This document shows, piece after piece, positions 7,560-15,492 of a stretch of 64,000 nucleotides of DNA (its first letter is position 1; each line of letters begins with the position of its first letter). Source of the stretch: Rhodocyclaceae bacterium (GTDB lineage Bacteria > Pseudomonadota > Gammaproteobacteria > Burkholderiales > Rhodocyclaceae). The stretch lies in contig VMSX01000010.1 of assembly GCA_013791905.1 (NCBI GenBank), forward strand, positions 1 through 64,000. The letters are read 5' to 3'. The notes under the pieces were generated by a model. The model was not told the origin of the DNA and did no database searches. It saw nothing but the letters and a program-made list of their open reading frames with translations. A program made the translations under genes and the position numbers.

Positions 7560-8279
7560 CTAGATCGCCCTGCCCTCGCCCGCTTCCTCGTGCGTCTTGC
7601 CGTCGCGGATCTGGTAAATGCGCTTGAAGGTGGGAATGATCTTTTCGTCGTGGGTGACGACAATGATGGCGGTCTGAAATTGCACCGCCATTTCGTTGAG
7701 GATGTGCACCACCGCCAGCGCGCGTTCGGAATCGAGCGGCGCGGTTGGTTCGTCGGCGAGGATGATCGGCGCGTGGTTGGCGAGCGAGCGGGCAATGGCG
7801 ACGCGTTGCTGTTCGCCGCCGGAAAGCTGCGAGACCTGCGCGCCGGCGCGGTGGGCGACATCCAGCGCGGTGAGCAGCTCCAGCGCACGTTTGCGCGCCG
7901 CCGCGTTATCGACGCCGGCGAGCATCGGCAGCAGCGCGACGTTGTCGGTGACATCGAGGAAGGGGATCAGGTAGGGTGCCTGAAAAACGAAGCCGATGCG
8001 GTCGCGGCGCAGCGCGCGCAGGTCGGGGATCTTCCAGCCATCGTCATAGATTGTTTCGCCGGCGAGTTCCATGTGGCCGCTGGTCGGCTCGATCACCGCG
8101 CCGAGGCATTTGAGCAGCGTGCTCTTGCCCGAGCCGCTGGGGCCGATCAGGCCGACGACCTCACCGGGCCAGACGATCATGTCGACGCCCTTCAGCGCAT
8201 CGACGGCGGCATCGCCCGTGCCATAGCGTTTTTTCAGGCCGGTGAGTTTGATGGCCGGAATCTTATCCACTTTATCCAC
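7560..8279 (-). CDS. ABC transporter ATP-binding protein (MacB/DevA type)
   Basis: The 239-residue ATPase has Walker A GPSGSGKST, signature LSGGEQQR, Walker B IILADEPTAPLD and the switch His in VTHDEK. It energises the FtsX-like permease encoded just upstream, and with the HlyD-type adaptor forms a DevBCA/MacAB-like exporter. The proposed start is the GTG at 8279, overlapping the permease stop by 8 nt. A second GTG at 8270 is equally possible. The open frame running on to 8435 is inside the permease gene and not credible. The exported substrate is unknown. Confidence 0.88.
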   Translation of the reverse strand: MDKVDKIPAIKLTGLKKRYGTGDAAVDALKGVDMIVWPGEVVGLIGPSGSGKSTLLKCLGAVIEPTSGHMELAGETIYDDGWKIPDLRALRRDRIGFVFQAPYLIPFLDVTDNVALLPMLAGVDNAAARKRALELLTALDVAHRAGAQVSQLSGGEQQRVAIARSLANHAPIILADEPTAPLDSERALAVVHILNEMAVQFQTAIIVVTHDEKIIPTFKRIYQIRDGKTHEEAGEGRAI

Positions 8280-9474
8280 CAATGGCCTCTGCGGGATCGA
8301 TGGCGAGCGCGGCGCGAATGGCGACGACACTCGCCAGCGCGGAGATGACCATGAGGATGAAAAATCCGCCGATCGCATCGCCCGGCAACAGCAGCACGTA
8401 TTTGGGAAAGACCGGCGCCCACAGCCCGGCGGCAACGCGCCCGACCATGAAGCCGATCAGCCCGAGGCCGAGCGCCTGTTGCAGGATCATCGTGGCGATG
8501 GTGCGATTCTTCGCGCCGATGAGTTTTAGCACGGCGATCTCGCGCACCTTGGCCATCGTCATCGTGTAGATGATGAAGGCGACAATGGCAGCGGTAACCA
8601 CCGAGAGGATGACCAGGAACATGCCGATCTGCTTTGCCGAAGTCGCGATCAGCTTGGCCACCAGAATCTCTTCCATCTGCGCCCGGGTGTAGGCGGTGAG
8701 GCGCTTCCAGCGCTGAATTTCTCCCGCGACGACATCCGGATTGGCGCCGGGGGCGAGACGCACCAGCACGGTATTCACGTTGCGGCTTTGCGCCGCACCG
8801 GCCTGCGCGGCTTCGAGCAGTCCGGGTATGCCAGGACGGTTGAAGGCCGGATTGGCGGCGGTGCGCGCGCGCTCATTGACGAGCGCGTCGTTGTCCTTGA
8901 GAAACTGGATTTCCTGTGCATCCTTGAGCGCGACGAAAATCATCGGATCGCCGGAGGACGACACCATGCGGCGCGTCAGGCCGACGACCGTATATTCGTG
9001 GCGGCGCAGGCGCACGCGTTCGCCCAGATGCAGACCGGCGCGCTCGTCGGCGATGGCCTCGTAGTGGCCTTGCAGGACCGGTCGACCGGCGGTGAGATAG
9101 CCCGGCGCACCCGGGCGACCCGGCCGGTCGACGTCCATGCCGACAATCATCACGCGACTTTCCTTGCCCGCATGCGACATCTGGATCGTCAGGTAGGCCG
9201 CATTGCCGGTTTCGGCGACACCCGGCATTCCTGCGATGCCGCGCCAGGCGTCGTCGCGGATGGATGACGGCTCGGCATACGGCCCCAGCGTGCCCTGCTG
9301 CACCACCCAGATATCGGCGCCGCTGTTGTCGATCAGAACTTGCGCGTCATCGACCATGCCGCGGAATATGCCGGCCATCGACAGCGTGACGCCAATCAGC
9401 AAGCCCAGCCCGACCCCGGTGAAGAGAAATCTGCCCCAGCCGTGGAGGATGTCGCGGGTGGCGAGATTGATCAT
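8272..9474 (-). CDS. FtsX/MacB-type ABC transporter permease
   Basis: The 400-residue protein has one N-terminal membrane span (about 15-35) followed by a large periplasmic domain (MacB_PCD-like, about 40-250). Three C-terminal spans lie near 275-300, 325-345 and 355-385, with the FtsX motif VREIAVLKLIGAKNRTI between. It is the DevC-like subunit. Both ends overlap neighbours: ATGA with the adaptor gene and 8 nt with the ATPase gene. Confidence 0.88.
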   Translation of the reverse strand: MINLATRDILHGWGRFLFTGVGLGLLIGVTLSMAGIFRGMVDDAQVLIDNSGADIWVVQQGTLGPYAEPSSIRDDAWRGIAGMPGVAETGNAAYLTIQMSHAGKESRVMIVGMDVDRPGRPGAPGYLTAGRPVLQGHYEAIADERAGLHLGERVRLRRHEYTVVGLTRRMVSSSGDPMIFVALKDAQEIQFLKDNDALVNERARTAANPAFNRPGIPGLLEAAQAGAAQSRNVNTVLVRLAPGANPDVVAGEIQRWKRLTAYTRAQMEEILVAKLIATSAKQIGMFLVILSVVTAAIVAFIIYTMTMAKVREIAVLKLIGAKNRTIATMILQQALGLGLIGFMVGRVAAGLWAPVFPKYVLLLPGDAIGGFFILMVISALASVVAIRAALAIDPAEAIGG

Positions 9475-10655
9475 TGCGGAGTTTTCACAAGAGCATCGAC
9501 CACTTTCACGCGCAGGTCGGGCGTAATTGCCTTGCTGCTATGGACGATGACAGTATCACCCGACGCGAGACCGCTCGTCACCTGTATCTTGCCATCGGTC
9601 GATACTGCGCCCGTGCTGACGGCGGCGAATTGCGCACGGCCATCGACCAGCCGCCACACGCCATCCTGATTGCCTTCGCGCTTGAGGGCGGCGGCAGGCA
9701 CAGCCAGCGCTTTCTCGACGGGCGGCAGGCGCAGCGTGACTTCGGCCAACTCACCGATGGCGATCATTCCCGGCGACACGTCGAAGGCTACGTTGGCGAT
9801 GCGTTCCTCGGTTACCGCATCGCCGATCAGATCGACTCGTTCGACATGGCCTTTCAAGTCTTGGTTAGCTTGTGAGCGCAGCACAATGTCCGCGGCAAGG
9901 CCAACCGCCAGACCGGACGACCGGCCCTGGTCGATGCGCACGCGCAGCCAGAGTGAGTCCGGATCGATCACCTGCACCACCGACTGGCCAGCCACCACGG
10001 TCGAGCCCAGCTCTGCCAACCGCGCGCTGACAATGCCAGCGACGGGACTCGTCAGACGCAGATGGGCACGGCTCTGGCCGGTGCCGGTGAGATCGGCTTG
10101 CGCGCGCCGCACATCCGCTTTCGCCGCGGCCAGCGCGGCAGCGGCCGACTCCCGTGCAGCATGCGCGGCGGCGGCTTCGTGCTTCTTGGCATCGGCGGCT
10201 TCCTGACTGACGAAATTCTTGCGGCGCAGGTCAGCGTAGCGCTCGGCATTATTTTGCGCGAGCTGCGCGCGACTCTTCGCCTCATTCTCCGCAGCTTCGG
10301 CAGACTGCACCCGCTGGGAGGCGCTCGCAGCAGCGGCGGCACCGGCGGCCAGACGCGCATCGAGGTCGATCGGTTCCATCTCGGCGAGCAACTGGCCGGC
10401 TTTCACGACATCACCCTGATCGACCAGCACGCGCGCCACCCGTCCGGCGACTGTCGGCCCGATGGCGTAGGCGCGGCGCGCCTCGACCGTGCCGATGCCG
10501 AACATGCTGCGTTCGAGCGTTGCCTCGGCGGCCTTGGCCGCCGTGACCTTGACTGCCGCGAACGGGCCCTGGGTGGCGATGATCCAGCCGAATGCAGCAA
10601 GAAAAAGAATGCCAAAAACGGCCAGAAAGAAATTACGACGCGACAGATATTTCAT
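9471..10655 (-). CDS. HlyD-family periplasmic adaptor (DevB/MacA-like)
   Basis: The 394-residue protein has an N-terminal membrane anchor (FFLAVFGILFLAAFGWII, about 9-26) and a split biotinyl-lipoyl domain (GRVARVLVDQGDVVKAGQLL and LTSPVAGIVSARLAELGSTV). A long Ala-rich coiled coil lies between them (about 105-195), followed by beta-barrel domains. It should bridge the permease to an outer-membrane channel, which is not encoded here. Its start overlaps the tetR stop by ATGA, so the regulator and transporter form one translationally coupled operon. Confidence 0.88.
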   Translation of the reverse strand: MKYLSRRNFFLAVFGILFLAAFGWIIATQGPFAAVKVTAAKAAEATLERSMFGIGTVEARRAYAIGPTVAGRVARVLVDQGDVVKAGQLLAEMEPIDLDARLAAGAAAAASASQRVQSAEAAENEAKSRAQLAQNNAERYADLRRKNFVSQEAADAKKHEAAAAHAARESAAAALAAAKADVRRAQADLTGTGQSRAHLRLTSPVAGIVSARLAELGSTVVAGQSVVQVIDPDSLWLRVRIDQGRSSGLAVGLAADIVLRSQANQDLKGHVERVDLIGDAVTEERIANVAFDVSPGMIAIGELAEVTLRLPPVEKALAVPAAALKREGNQDGVWRLVDGRAQFAAVSTGAVSTDGKIQVTSGLASGDTVIVHSSKAITPDLRVKVVDALVKTPQ

Positions 10656-11287
10656 GCGGACGCTCCACGATAGCCATCAAGCAACAAGGGAAAGACGCGG
10701 CGTGCCGCATCCCGCATATCCAGTTCCCCGGAAAACAGCGTGCTTTGCACCACCAGTCCCTGCACCGTACCGACGAACAGCACGGCGGCGGCATCCTCGT
10801 CGAGTCCGGGCGGCAACTGACCTCCGGCCTTTGCTTGCACAATCAGTGCCTTGACGCGCTCACGATAGGCGCCGACGATGCCGCGCGCCAGACCATGCAG
10901 AGCGGAACCGGCTGGTCGCTGCAACTCGTGAAACAGGATGCGCGGCACGCCGGGATGACTGGCAACGAAGGCGATCTGGGCGTGGAAGAGGCGTTCCAGG
11001 ATTGCCAGCGGTTCGCCGCCGGCAGCGAAAGCCGTCTCTGCCACACGGCCGAGCTGCGCGCCCAGCCAGCCGAACACGGCCATCCAGATGGACGCCTTGT
11101 CGGGGAAATGGCGGAACAGCGCACCGTGCGTGACGCCAATGCGTTCGGCGATTGCCTGGGTGGTGATGCCCTCCGGACTGCGCTCGCGAGAGAGCTCGAT
11201 AACCGCATCTACCGCCTCCTCACGCCGCTCTTCGGCTGAATGACGCACACGGACTGTTCTATCCATTTCAATAAGTGATTTTGTCAT
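10652..11287 (-). CDS. TetR-family transcriptional regulator
   Basis: The 211-residue protein has a TetR helix-turn-helix: GITTQAIAERIGVTHGALFRHFPDKASIW near residues 40-68. The C-terminal ligand domain is of the TetR_C type. The ATG at 11287 is chosen; a downstream ATG at 11266 (MDRTVRV) and an upstream TTG at 11308 are alternatives, and none has a strong ribosome binding site. It is the first gene of the exporter operon and probably represses it through the palindrome at 11315-11328, giving autoregulation and induction by an exported compound. Confidence 0.87.
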   Translation of the reverse strand: MTKSLIEMDRTVRVRHSAEERREEAVDAVIELSRERSPEGITTQAIAERIGVTHGALFRHFPDKASIWMAVFGWLGAQLGRVAETAFAAGGEPLAILERLFHAQIAFVASHPGVPRILFHELQRPAGSALHGLARGIVGAYRERVKALIVQAKAGGQLPPGLDEDAAAVLFVGTVQGLVVQSTLFSGELDMRDAARRVFPLLLDGYRGASA

Positions 11288-11314
11288 TGGGTAGTGCCAC
11301 TTCTTCAATAAGTA

Positions 11315-11336
11315 AGTAACTTGTTACTATCTTATA
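11315..11336 (-). promoter_or_regulatory. TetR operator and promoter for the exporter operon
   Basis: AGTAAC-TT-GTTACT at 11315-11328 is a perfect 14-bp palindrome, the layout of a TetR-family operator, just upstream of the tetR start. A possible minus-strand -10 element TATAAG lies at 11331-11336, next to the palindrome, so binding would block transcription start. Confidence 0.55.
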
Positions 11337-11391
11337 ACATATCACCGCAAATAATGGAATCCCGGTTGATTTGAGTCGTCCTCCTGAAGGT

Positions 11392-11414
11392 GCCGTATCA
11401 TCAGCACCGACTTT
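11392..11414 (-). repeat. degenerate family A repeat
   Basis: The minus strand keeps AAAGTCGG at one end and ACGGC at the other but differs from the family A sequence at five internal positions. It is intergenic, between tetR and the small membrane protein gene. It may be a decayed copy. Confidence 0.4.
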
Positions 11415-11550
11415 CGAAAACCTCGTCACCGGTCCATATCAGCATGCAATCTGTCGAAAATGTACAGCCCATGAACCCGCCCTTCGCAGCCCCTAACCGC
11501 TGCGACGCAACAGCGCGCCGCCCTTGCGCACGGCTTTCGGTAGTAAAACC

Positions 11551-11877
11551 ATGACCGGCGTTGCCATCGTGACCATTCTGGTGGCCATGGGCAGCGGCTG
11601 GCTGTTCCGCAACCTGCTGCTGCGGGTGCTGCGGGAGCGGCATCCCGACGAATTCGCCGCGCTGGGGCAACCCACCAGCCAGCAGCTGGCATCGCTTTCG
11701 CCAAAACTTCAGGAACTGCATCTTCAATTTTGGCGGTATCTGTGGGGCGGCAAGGTTTTTCAGATCAAGGACGGACTGGTCACAGGTCTCGCCGGGGCGG
11801 CATTGCTTGCCGATGCCGCGCTGATTGTCGGCGTGGTGGTTTTCCTGTGGTACGCCGGCGCGGCGCAGCCGCAGTAG
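11551..11877 (+). CDS. small two-span membrane protein, unknown
   Basis: The 108-residue protein has a membrane segment at each end (about 3-22 and 80-103), separated by a charged helical middle (LRVLRERHPDEFAALGQP...). The topology recalls UspB-like proteins, but the sequence similarity is not convincing. The ATG at 11551 is chosen; a TTG at 11524 would add nine residues. No strong ribosome binding site is visible. It is 41 nt upstream of the YdhR-like gene, probably in one transcript. Confidence 0.6.
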   Translation: MTGVAIVTILVAMGSGWLFRNLLLRVLRERHPDEFAALGQPTSQQLASLSPKLQELHLQFWRYLWGGKVFQIKDGLVTGLAGAALLADAALIVGVVVFLWYAGAAQPQ

Positions 11878-11918
11878 CCACCGTCCCAACATCACCGCAC
11901 CACCCGAGGAGAATTGAC

Positions 11919-12233
11919 ATGATCACCGCCATGGCCACCTTCAAGCTGCCAAAGCCACTCACCCTGGATGAAGCGAAGAATATTTTCCTGAGCACTGCCC
12001 CAAAATATCAGGGCGTGGCGGGACTGATCCGCAAGTATTACGTGCTGTCGCAGGACGGCAGCACGGTGGGCGGAATCTATCTCTGGAACAGCAAAGCCGA
12101 GGCTGAGGCTATGTACACGGAGAGTTGGCGAACCTTCGTCCGGGAAAAATACGGCACCAATCCGTCGGTCACTTACATGGACTGCCCGGTCGTGGTTGAC
12201 AACGTGTCGCAGGAAATTCTTTCCGGCGTGTAA
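11919..12233 (+). CDS. YdhR-like putative monooxygenase / ABM-fold protein
   Basis: The 104-residue protein resembles the small YdhR family (dimeric alpha-beta barrel): FKLPKPLTLDEAKNIFLSTA at the N-terminus, then GLIRKYYVLSQDGSTVGGIYLWNSKAEAEA, followed by a C-terminal CPVVVDN. Family members are annotated as monooxygenases by fold, and a reaction is not established. GAGGAG lies 8 nt before the ATG. The gene converges on the ECHDC3-like gene with only 42 nt between and no visible terminator. Confidence 0.75.
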   Translation: MITAMATFKLPKPLTLDEAKNIFLSTAPKYQGVAGLIRKYYVLSQDGSTVGGIYLWNSKAEAEAMYTESWRTFVREKYGTNPSVTYMDCPVVVDNVSQEILSGV

Positions 12234-12275
12234 TGCCGGCAGCGAACGTGGCAACCTCGATCGACGTTTTGCCGC

Positions 12276-13049
12276 TCAAGCCTTACGCTTGTTCATGAAC
12301 CCATCGATGCCTGCCACGGCATCGTCGGTCATCATGTTGCAGGCCATGGTCTCGGCGGCGAGTTGATAGGCGCCGGCCAGGCCCATTTCGATCTGGCGGT
12401 AGAAGAGTTGCTTGCCCATGGTGATGGCGTCCGCCGACTTGGCGCAGATGCTGTCGGTGAGTTTTTTCACTTCGGCATCGAGTTGTTCGGCGGGGACGAC
12501 GCGATTGACCAGCCCGCGCCGCTGCGCTTCGGCGGCATCGATGAACTCGCCGGTGAGCAGCATTTCCAGCGCCGGCTTCCGCCCCATGTTGCGCGCCAGC
12601 GCGACGGCAGGCGTGGAGCAGAACAGTCCGACATTGATGCCGGACACCGCAAACTTTGCCACGTCAGCGGCGACGGCCAGGTCGCAGCTTGCCACCAGCT
12701 GGCAGCCGGCCGCCGTGGCGACGCCATGCACGCGGGCGATCACCGGTTGCGGCAGTTCGGTCAGCAGGGTCATCACGCGGCCGCATTGCTTGAAGAGCTG
12801 CTGCATGTAGGCCTTGTCGTGGTTGGCGCGCATCTGCTTGAGGTCATGCCCGGCGCAGAAGGCGCGGCCGGCCCCGGCGATGACGAGCACGCGCGCCGTC
12901 CTGTCAGCGCCGACTTTCTCAAGTTCGGTGTGCAGCTCGGTCAACAACTCGGTCGACAGGGCATTGAACTGCGTGGGGCGATTCAACGTCAGCGTCACCA
13001 CGCCAGCATGGTCCGCGCGCAGCAGGATGGCTTCGTTGCTGGTAGTCAT
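12276..13049 (-). CDS. enoyl-CoA hydratase-like protein (ECHDC3 type) lacking catalytic glutamates
   Basis: The 257-residue crotonase-fold protein has the oxyanion motifs AGAGRAFCAGHDLKQM (near 63-78) and HGVATAAGCQLVASCDLAVA (near 108-127), and closely resembles ECHDC3-type sequences (INVGLFCSTPAVALAR). The first catalytic Glu of true hydratases (GG-x-C-E) is Gln here, and the second is also missing (VAKFAVSGIN). Hydration activity is therefore unlikely, although CoA-ester binding is plausible. Its ATG overlaps the TAA of the Mla-type lipoprotein gene (TAATG), so it is coupled to a lipid transporter operon. A family A-like stretch lies at 12894-12917. Confidence 0.82.
   Translation of the reverse strand: MTTSNEAILLRADHAGVVTLTLNRPTQFNALSTELLTELHTELEKVGADRTARVLVIAGAGRAFCAGHDLKQMRANHDKAYMQQLFKQCGRVMTLLTELPQPVIARVHGVATAAGCQLVASCDLAVAADVAKFAVSGINVGLFCSTPAVALARNMGRKPALEMLLTGEFIDAAEAQRRGLVNRVVPAEQLDAEVKKLTDSICAKSADAITMGKQLFYRQIEMGLAGAYQLAAETMACNMMTDDAVAGIDGFMNKRKA
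12894..12917 (-). repeat. family A-like sequence inside the ECHDC3-like gene
   Basis: The stretch matches the family A 24-mer with two mismatches and is read in frame as KVGADRTA between two conserved blocks. The protein aligns with relatives without an obvious insertion, so this may be coincidence or replacement rather than insertion. Confidence 0.45.
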
Positions 13050-13669
13050 TATTTTTCCTCTCCGGTGGTTTTGCACACGGCGACCGCCTGCGGCCTTTCG
13101 CGCGCCAGGGAACCGAGCCATTGCGCCATTTCTTCCGCCAGGGCCTGCGCGGCCTCGCGCGTCGCCGCCACGCCGCCTTGCGCATCCGCTGCCGGCGCGT
13201 CTTTCTCGATCAGGAAGGCCCGCTTGGCGAGCAGGGTTTCGCCATAGCGCGGCAACAGGCTGGCGCGCACTTCGAGCACGATCTTGCTGCTCTGCGGCGT
13301 TGCAAAGCGCTGCTCGATTTCGTCCAGCTTCAGCTGCAGGCGGCAACCGCGCCCGCTGAAATCGGGCTGGCCGAAAACGATGCGCCGCTGCAGGAAACGT
13401 TCCAGCAGTTCAGCCGGTGGCGCCGCCCAGCGGCTGGTGGCGTAGGCGCGTCGGCGCAGGTTGTCGGCATAGGTGAGGCGGTAAAGCTGGGCCGGGGTGG
13501 ACAGCCAGGAACTCGCCTGCACCTCGACGGCAGCGATGGGGAAACCGGGCGCCGCCCAGGCGCCGGCCAGGTTGCCCAGATCGTAGAAGGCGATATCCGA
13601 CTGGCGCGGCGGGGTGCCGATGCAGCCCGCCAGCAGAAAAGTACAGAAAACAAGGAAGACTTTCTTCAT
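13049..13669 (-). CDS. ABC-type transport auxiliary lipoprotein (PqiC/ABC_trans_aux family)
   Basis: The 206-residue protein has a short lipoprotein signal (MKKVFLVFCTFLLAGC, Cys16). The body is typical of the PqiC-like family, with the early YDLG motif (IAFYDLGN) and the R-L-x-YAD-x-L-R-R-x-A motif (YRLTYADNLRRRAYATSRW). Such outer-membrane lipoproteins partner MCE proteins in lipid transport. The start at 13669 is chosen because it begins the signal peptide; the frame continues to 13711 without purpose. It lies 19 nt after the MlaD-type gene. Confidence 0.83.
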   Translation of the reverse strand: MKKVFLVFCTFLLAGCIGTPPRQSDIAFYDLGNLAGAWAAPGFPIAAVEVQASSWLSTPAQLYRLTYADNLRRRAYATSRWAAPPAELLERFLQRRIVFGQPDFSGRGCRLQLKLDEIEQRFATPQSSKIVLEVRASLLPRYGETLLAKRAFLIEKDAPAADAQGGVAATREAAQALAEEMAQWLGSLARERPQAVAVCKTTGEEK

Positions 13670-13688
13670 GGTATCCACTCCGTCCGGT

Positions 13689-14621
13689 TCAGGGAACAAA
13701 CCCGGCTTCACCCGGCCCGGGTTTTGCCGTTGCCGGGCCGAAGATCACGGCCTGCGGGTTTTCGCCCAGGGTGTCCAGCAGGCGGTCGAGACGTCGCGTG
13801 GCAACGGTCAGTTCGGTCATCAGGGTTTCGACGCGCGGCAGGGTATCGGCACCGAGACGATCGCTGACCTCGATGGCGCTGCCAGCAACGCGATCAAAGC
13901 GCTTCGCCAACGCATTCATGGTGGCAACCAACGCACGCGCCTCGGCCGTCAGCGGTGCAGCCGCGCCGGCGGTCTTTTCAAGGTGCACCAGCAGGTTCTG
14001 CAGCCGCAGGAGATTCGTGTCGGACAAGGCACTACGCAGTCCCGCCATCACCTGCGGCAGATCCTTCAAGCCATCGGAAGCACCGGCCAGATTGTCGAGC
14101 GTCCGGGAAATATTCTGCAGGTTGCGGTCGTCGAGCAGGCGATTGATGCGCGTAGTGATATCTGCGAGTTGGGCGGCAATTTCGACAGCCTTGTCGTCCA
14201 GCGTGCTGAGCAACCCCGGCTGGATCTTCAGGCGCGGCGGCAGCGGCCCAGCAGTGTCGAGCGGCTGCCCACCGCGCTTGCCATCTTCCAGCATCACGTA
14301 GGCCAGACCGGTGACGCCCTGATAGTTGAGCTTGGCCACCGTGTTGCCGGTCAGGCGATATTGACGGTCCAGCGTGATCTCGACGAGCAACAGGCCGGGA
14401 TCATCTTCATCGGGCAGGATGTCCTTCACCTTGCCGGCGCGGATGCCACGATAACGCACCGGGGCTTCGATGTTGAGACCGGTGACGCTGCCGCGGGTTT
14501 CGAGCAGGTAGGTATTCGTCGGTTCACGCGAGCCGGTGAACCACCAGAGCGCCAGGGCGGCAGCCAGCAGGAACAGGATGGTGAACAAACCCGCCATCAG
14601 GGCATGGGAACGGTTTTCCAT
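13689..14621 (-). CDS. MlaD/MCE-domain protein, periplasmic substrate-binding subunit
   Basis: The 310-residue protein has an N-terminal membrane anchor (ALMAGLFTILFLLAAALALWWF, about 7-28) and one MCE domain at about 38-115. It has MCE landmarks such as SVTGLNIEAPVRYRGIRAGKV and YQGVTGLAYVMLEDG. A long helical tail follows with repeated leucines (about 140-290) that could form a multimeric tunnel. MCE proteins bind and pass lipids between membranes. Its start is 10 nt from the ATPase gene stop. Confidence 0.88.
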   Translation of the reverse strand: MENRSHALMAGLFTILFLLAAALALWWFTGSREPTNTYLLETRGSVTGLNIEAPVRYRGIRAGKVKDILPDEDDPGLLLVEITLDRQYRLTGNTVAKLNYQGVTGLAYVMLEDGKRGGQPLDTAGPLPPRLKIQPGLLSTLDDKAVEIAAQLADITTRINRLLDDRNLQNISRTLDNLAGASDGLKDLPQVMAGLRSALSDTNLLRLQNLLVHLEKTAGAAAPLTAEARALVATMNALAKRFDRVAGSAIEVSDRLGADTLPRVETLMTELTVATRRLDRLLDTLGENPQAVIFGPATAKPGPGEAGFVP

Positions 14622-14630
14622 AATCAGTTA

Positions 14631-15395
14631 TCAAATTGCATTGGCAAGCGCGCGCTGACTGCGCTCGGAGTAAAAGAAGTTGCGTACGAAGGGATGATCG
14701 AGTTGCATGACTTCGTCAAGCATGCCATAGGTGAGAATACGCCGCTCGGCCAGCACAGCGACGCGCGTCGTCAAGGCCGCCAGGGTATCGACGTCGTGCG
14801 TCACCAGCACGACCGTGAGGCCGAGTTCTTCGCCCAGCCGGCGGATCAGGCGCACAAAGCCGTCAGCGAGATCGGGATCGAGGCCGGCGGTCGGTTCATC
14901 GAGCAGCAGCAGTTCCGGTTCCAGCGCCAGCGCGCGCGCCAGGGCAACGCGCTTGACCATGCCGCCGGACAACTCGGCAGGCATCAACAGGGCATGGCGC
15001 GGGCGCAGCTCGACCATTTCGAGCTTGAGCATCACCAGGTCACGGATCGTGGTCGCGTCAAAGCATTTGAGTTCGCGCAGCGGGAAGGCGATGTTGTCGA
15101 AGACATTCAGTGCGGAAAACAATGCCCCCTGCTGGAACAGCACGCCAAAGCGCTGCCGCAGCGTACGCTCGCGCGCCGTGCCGCCACCGAACAAAGGCTC
15201 GCCGAACAGCCGGATGCTGCCCTCGGTTGGCGTCAGGAGGCCGATCATCTGCCGCAGCAGCGTCGTCTTGCCGCTGCCTGAGCCGCCCACCAGCGCCACC
15301 AGCTCGCCTCGCGCAATTTCGAGGTTCAGATGCCGGTGAATCCACGCATCGCCGAGGCGGGTGGACAGGTCGTTGATGGCAATGATGGAGTTCAT
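14631..15395 (-). CDS. MlaF-type ABC transporter ATPase
   Basis: The 254-residue ATPase has Walker A GGSGSGKTT, signature LSGGMVKRVALARALA, Walker B LLLLDEPTAGLDP and switch His VTHDVD. The M-x-K-R form of the signature and the C-terminal HPFVRNFFYSERSQRA are MlaF/Ttg2A-like. The ATG at 15395 is chosen over the frame extending to 15542, because the extra residues are encoded by the family B module. The start codon and GAAGG ribosome binding site sit inside the 3' arm of the family B stem at 15393-15425. The mini-frame ends by ATGA overlap with this start. Confidence 0.9.
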   Translation of the reverse strand: MNSIIAINDLSTRLGDAWIHRHLNLEIARGELVALVGGSGSGKTTLLRQMIGLLTPTEGSIRLFGEPLFGGGTARERTLRQRFGVLFQQGALFSALNVFDNIAFPLRELKCFDATTIRDLVMLKLEMVELRPRHALLMPAELSGGMVKRVALARALALEPELLLLDEPTAGLDPDLADGFVRLIRRLGEELGLTVVLVTHDVDTLAALTTRVAVLAERRILTYGMLDEVMQLDHPFVRNFFYSERSQRALANAI

Positions 15396-15487
15396 GCCTT
15401 CGCCGGGCCGCCCCAAGAAGGCATGCGCCCCCCCGTGGGGGGCAGCGAGCCGAATTGTTGGCAAATGAGGCGAGCGTGGGGGGCCAT
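15392..15487 (-). repeat. family B intercistronic module with 31-codon mini-frame (mlaE-mlaF junction)
   Basis: On the coding strand the module begins ATGGCCCCCCACGCTCGC five bases after the mlaE stop. It contains a C6/G6 hairpin and then a stem-loop whose loop is TTGGGGCGGCCCGGC (15402-15416) with 9-bp perfect arms at 15393-15401 and 15417-15425. The frame from that ATG (MAPHAR...SLPPTGG...WGGPAKA) has 31 residues, and its TGA overlaps the mlaF ATG as ATGA. The stem encloses the mlaF ribosome binding site and start codon. Similar modules are at 31365, 46009 and 55691. Confidence 0.85.
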
Positions 15488-15492
15488 AATTT

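Noticed and set aside
11444-11554. 36-codon frame ending by ATGA on the start of the small membrane protein
   Set aside because: No ribosome binding site, Pro/Arg-rich sequence without hydrophobic or family character; the single 4-nt overlap is not enough.
12234-12275. Terminator between the YdhR-like and ECHDC3-like genes
   Set aside because: The 42-nt gap contains no convincing stem with a U tract.
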